Shown here in pieces: positions 5,997 through 6,942 of a stretch of 6,942 nt of DNA. A program made the translations under genes and the position numbers. The stretch covers positions 1 to 6,942 of the forward strand of contig WQZK01000094.1 in the NCBI GenBank assembly GCA_009780765.1, written 5' to 3'. The notes beneath the pieces are model-generated. The model saw only the letters and a program-made list of their open reading frames with translations. It did not search any database and was not told the DNA's origin. Each line of letters begins with the position of its first letter. Within the stretch, counting starts at the first letter, position 1. The stretch comes from Defluviitaleaceae bacterium. GTDB lineage: Bacteria > Bacillota > Clostridia > Lachnospirales > UBA5962.

Positions 5997-6107
5997 AGCG
6001 GTGTCCCTCTGCCATTAATTGAGGAGTTAAATTAGCGGTGTACTTCTGCCATTGATTGAAGAGTTAAATTAGCGGTGTCCCTCTGCCATTAATTGAGGAG
6101 TTAAAAA
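5997..6107 (+). repeat. Three tandem 37-base repeats of the antitoxin
   Basis: The units are 5997-6033, 6034-6070 and 6071-6107, with no spacers. Units 1 and 3 are identical over the first 35 bases. Unit 2 differs at positions 9 (C to A), 11 (C to T), 21 (A to G) and 27 (G to A). Positions 11 and 27 are predicted partners, so pairing is preserved. The last two bases of unit 3 are AA instead of TT. Three units of 35-37 bases is usual for ToxIN/AbiQ-type antitoxins; from memory, CptIN-type units are longer. Confidence 0.95.
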
Positions 6108-6110
6108 GGC

Positions 6111-6146
6111 GGCGGAAACTTTCGAGTTTTCGCCATTAATTATTTT
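6111..6146 (+). terminator. Intrinsic terminator between antitoxin repeats and toxin gene
   Basis: GGCGGAAACT (6111-6120), loop TTCG, then AGTTTTCGCC (6125-6134) form a 10-bp stem with one G-U pair and the very stable UUCG loop. The T-rich tail ATTAATTATTTT is interrupted, which would allow partial read-through into toxN. A terminator here is the hallmark of type III modules and sets the RNA-to-toxin ratio. Confidence 0.88.
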
Positions 6147-6151
6147 AGGAG
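6147..6151 (+). promoter_or_regulatory. toxN ribosome binding site within a decayed repeat
   Basis: AGGAG lies six bases before the toxN ATG at 6158. The surrounding GCCATTAATT ... AGGAGT-AAA closely follows the second half of the antitoxin repeat (GCCATTAATT then GAGGAGTTAAA), with ATTTT inserted between the two parts. The toxin's translation signal therefore looks derived from a repeat unit. Confidence 0.8.
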
Positions 6152-6157
6152 TAAACT

Positions 6158-6643
6158 ATGGAGCTATACAATATTTGTGATAATTATATCAGCTACTTAA
6201 AAAAATTTGATTCTAATGTTTTAGAAAACTACGGCAAAAGTAGACCATATATTGGACTAGTTCTACAAATTAACTCTTTCAACTACTACGTTCCGTTATC
6301 TTCTCCTAAGCCTAAACATAAGAATATGCGTAATTATAAGGATTTTCATAAAATAAAAGGTGGCGAATACGGTGTTATAAATTTTAACAAAATGATACCC
6401 GCTAAAAGCTCGCAATTAACTAAAATTATTATAGAAAATGAAAAAGATCCATTGTATAAAGACTTACTGCGTGACCAATACGCTGAAATATCAAAATTAG
6501 AAGAGGTTATACATACAAAAGCAAAAAAATTATATGAGCTGGTTACAGCAAATGAAAACGATTTAACCCCAAACGATATAAAAATAAAGGCAAGGTGCTG
6601 TAATTTTGCACTGCTCGAAGAAAAAATGGAATTATATAAATAA
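6158..6643 (+). CDS. toxN: Type III toxin, ToxN/AbiQ-family endoribonuclease
   Basis: This 161-residue toxin belongs to the ToxN/AbiQ family: cytoplasmic endoribonucleases with a MazF/Kid-like barrel that cut mRNA and their own antitoxin precursor. They stop growth and abort phage infection when freed from the antitoxin. Recognisable features are MELYNICDNYISYLKKFD at the N-terminus with Tyr10 at the position of the ToxN active-site Tyr, SRPYIGLVLQI (28-38), YYVPLSSPKPKHKN (43-56) matching the family's PL[ST]SPK active-site segment (Ser48, Ser49, Lys51), GGEYGVINFNKMIP (68-81), and a C-terminal helical part ending CCNFALLEEKMELY (147-160). Length is typical of ToxN. The upstream repeat array and terminator make the assignment secure. 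AGGAG six bases before the ATG sets the start. The ToxN/AbiQ branch fits the 37-base repeats better than CptN, but I cannot exclude CptN without an alignment. The gene ends inside the next terminator's stem. Confidence 0.96.
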   Translation: MELYNICDNYISYLKKFDSNVLENYGKSRPYIGLVLQINSFNYYVPLSSPKPKHKNMRNYKDFHKIKGGEYGVINFNKMIPAKSSQLTKIIIENEKDPLYKDLLRDQYAEISKLEEVIHTKAKKLYELVTANENDLTPNDIKIKARCCNFALLEEKMELYK

Positions 6644-6688
6644 AAAAGCGAGTTCTATTACAAGTACAAGAATTCGCTTTTTTATTTT
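6642..6688 (+). terminator. Intrinsic terminator after toxN
   Basis: AAAAAAGCGAGTTCT (6642-6656) pairs with AGAATTCGCTTTTTT (6669-6683) over 15 bp with one G-U, around a 12-base loop, followed by ATTTT. The A-run on the left and T-run on the right could make it work in both directions. The stem begins within the toxN stop codon. Confidence 0.93.
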
Positions 6689-6695
6689 ACTTATA

Positions 6696-6747
6696 ATTGC
6701 TTCGAGTGCGAAATGCAAGCCTATCACAATAACATAACCCTCGCAAT
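6696..6747 (-). repeat. 52-base ATTGCGAGGG...CGAAGCAAT element, copy 1
   Basis: On the minus strand the element begins ATTGCGAGGG and ends CGAAGCAAT. Copy 2 (6777-6828) has exactly the same length and ends but unrelated interior sequence. The outermost ATTGC/GCAAT form a 5-bp terminal inverted repeat. An internal AAGCCTAT (6717-6724) pairs with ATAGGCTT (6746-6753), partly outside the unit. Confidence 0.7.
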
Positions 6748-6776
6748 AGGCTTAAAACCATGCACATCCCATTGTC

Positions 6777-6828
6777 ATTGCGAGGGCTTGAATATTTTAA
6801 TTTTTGTGAATTTAGAGCCCGAAGCAAT
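6777..6828 (+). repeat. 52-base ATTGCGAGGG...CGAAGCAAT element, copy 2
   Basis: This lies in inverted orientation to copy 1, with 29 bases between them. Inside the ends, GGGCT and AGCCC can pair. It is preceded by GTC and followed by CC, giving GTCATTGCGAG ... GAAGCAATCC, a consensus I know as a common small intergenic repeat in many bacterial genomes. Confidence 0.75.
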
Positions 6829-6866
6829 CCATGTTAAAATCACATTTTTCGGCATTTACCTTTGCG

Positions 6867-6933
6867 CTCTGCCTTTGGCAGAGTGGCGAAGCCAGTCCAA
6901 GCAGTTTTCCTGCGGAAAACCGGTCAAAGACCG
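6867..6933. repeat. Run of four short hairpins with three-base loops
   Basis: In 67 bases there are CTCTGCC-TTT-GGCAGAG (6867-6883), TGGC-GAA-GCCA (6884-6894), GTTTTCC-TGC-GGAAAAC (6904-6920) and CGGTC-AAA-GACCG (6921-6933). All are perfectly paired with three-base loops, and their stems are unrelated to each other. The run may continue beyond the window edge. No gene was seen from 6689 to the end. Confidence 0.7.
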
Positions 6934-6942
6934 CTTTCGCAA

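Larger units (their letters stand above)
5987..6146 (+). ncRNA. toxI: Type III antitoxin RNA (ToxI/AntiQ-like repeat RNA)
   Basis: In type III systems the antitoxin is an RNA made of tandem repeats encoded just upstream of the toxin. The toxin itself cuts the precursor into single-repeat units, which then bind and block the toxin. Here a consensus promoter precedes three 37-base repeats (5997-6107) and an intrinsic terminator, and toxN follows. The 5' end is estimated from the promoter and the 3' end from the terminator. The repeats join at TTAAATTAGC, with AAAAGC at the 5' edge and TTAAAAAGG at the 3' edge. These A-rich joints are the likely processing sites, by analogy with ToxN cutting at A-rich motifs. 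Each repeat can form CCTC/GAGG pairing, kept by compensating changes in the second repeat. I would expect the mature form to be an approximately 37-nucleotide pseudoknot, but that is inferred. Confidence 0.9.

Noticed and set aside
5997..6107. CRISPR array
   Set aside because: The repeats are directly adjacent with no spacers, and they precede a ToxN-type toxin, which explains them fully.
6001..6151. Antisense pairing of the repeats' CCCTCT with the toxN ribosome binding site
   Set aside because: AGGAG would need CTCCT, which the repeats do not contain; only three bases could pair well.

Overview
This is an AT-rich window with intergenic islands of richer, palindromic sequence. It looks like a low-GC Firmicute, most likely a Clostridia (Lachnospirales-type) chromosome. 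The evidence is strong Shine-Dalgarno sites (GGAGG, AGGAG), a near-perfect sigma-A promoter, a Clostridia-style ArgS, a YegS/DgkB-type lipid kinase, and a ToxN/AbiQ-type toxin resembling Firmicute members. The assignment comes from motif recognition, not a search.

Layout. Minus strand, left part: an unrecognised multi-pass membrane protein with a soluble C-terminal domain (115-1125); a 350-base intergenic region with palindromic repeats; argS (1488-3182); and, 27 bases upstream of argS and probably co-transcribed with it, a diacylglycerol-kinase-family lipid kinase (3210-4127). Upstream of the kinase lies about 590 bases of non-coding sequence (4128-4712). It is packed with hairpins, a 25-base direct repeat and a 44-base inverted repeat, and carries a candidate promoter for the kinase-argS operon. 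A small two-helix membrane protein (4713-4922, minus) is divergent from a membrane-anchored alpha/beta hydrolase (4980-5915, plus).

The standout is a complete type III toxin-antitoxin (ToxIN/AbiQ-type) module at 5952-6688 on the plus strand. A consensus promoter (TTGACA, 17 bases, TATAAT, with an extended -10) drives three 37-base tandem repeats, the RNA antitoxin ToxI. A UUCG-capped intrinsic terminator follows, then an AGGAG ribosome binding site, a 161-residue ToxN-like endoribonuclease, and a second terminator. The middle repeat differs from its neighbours by a compensated base pair, which supports a folded (pseudoknot-like) RNA. The toxN leader looks like a decayed fourth repeat.

In this family the toxin cuts RNA and is held inactive by the processed repeat RNA. 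The tandem terminator sets a high RNA-to-toxin ratio, and phage infection upsets that balance. The remaining genes are ordinary housekeeping or poorly known envelope genes. The intergenic spaces hold at least four kinds of palindromic repeat, several with conserved ends or loops but compensated stem changes.
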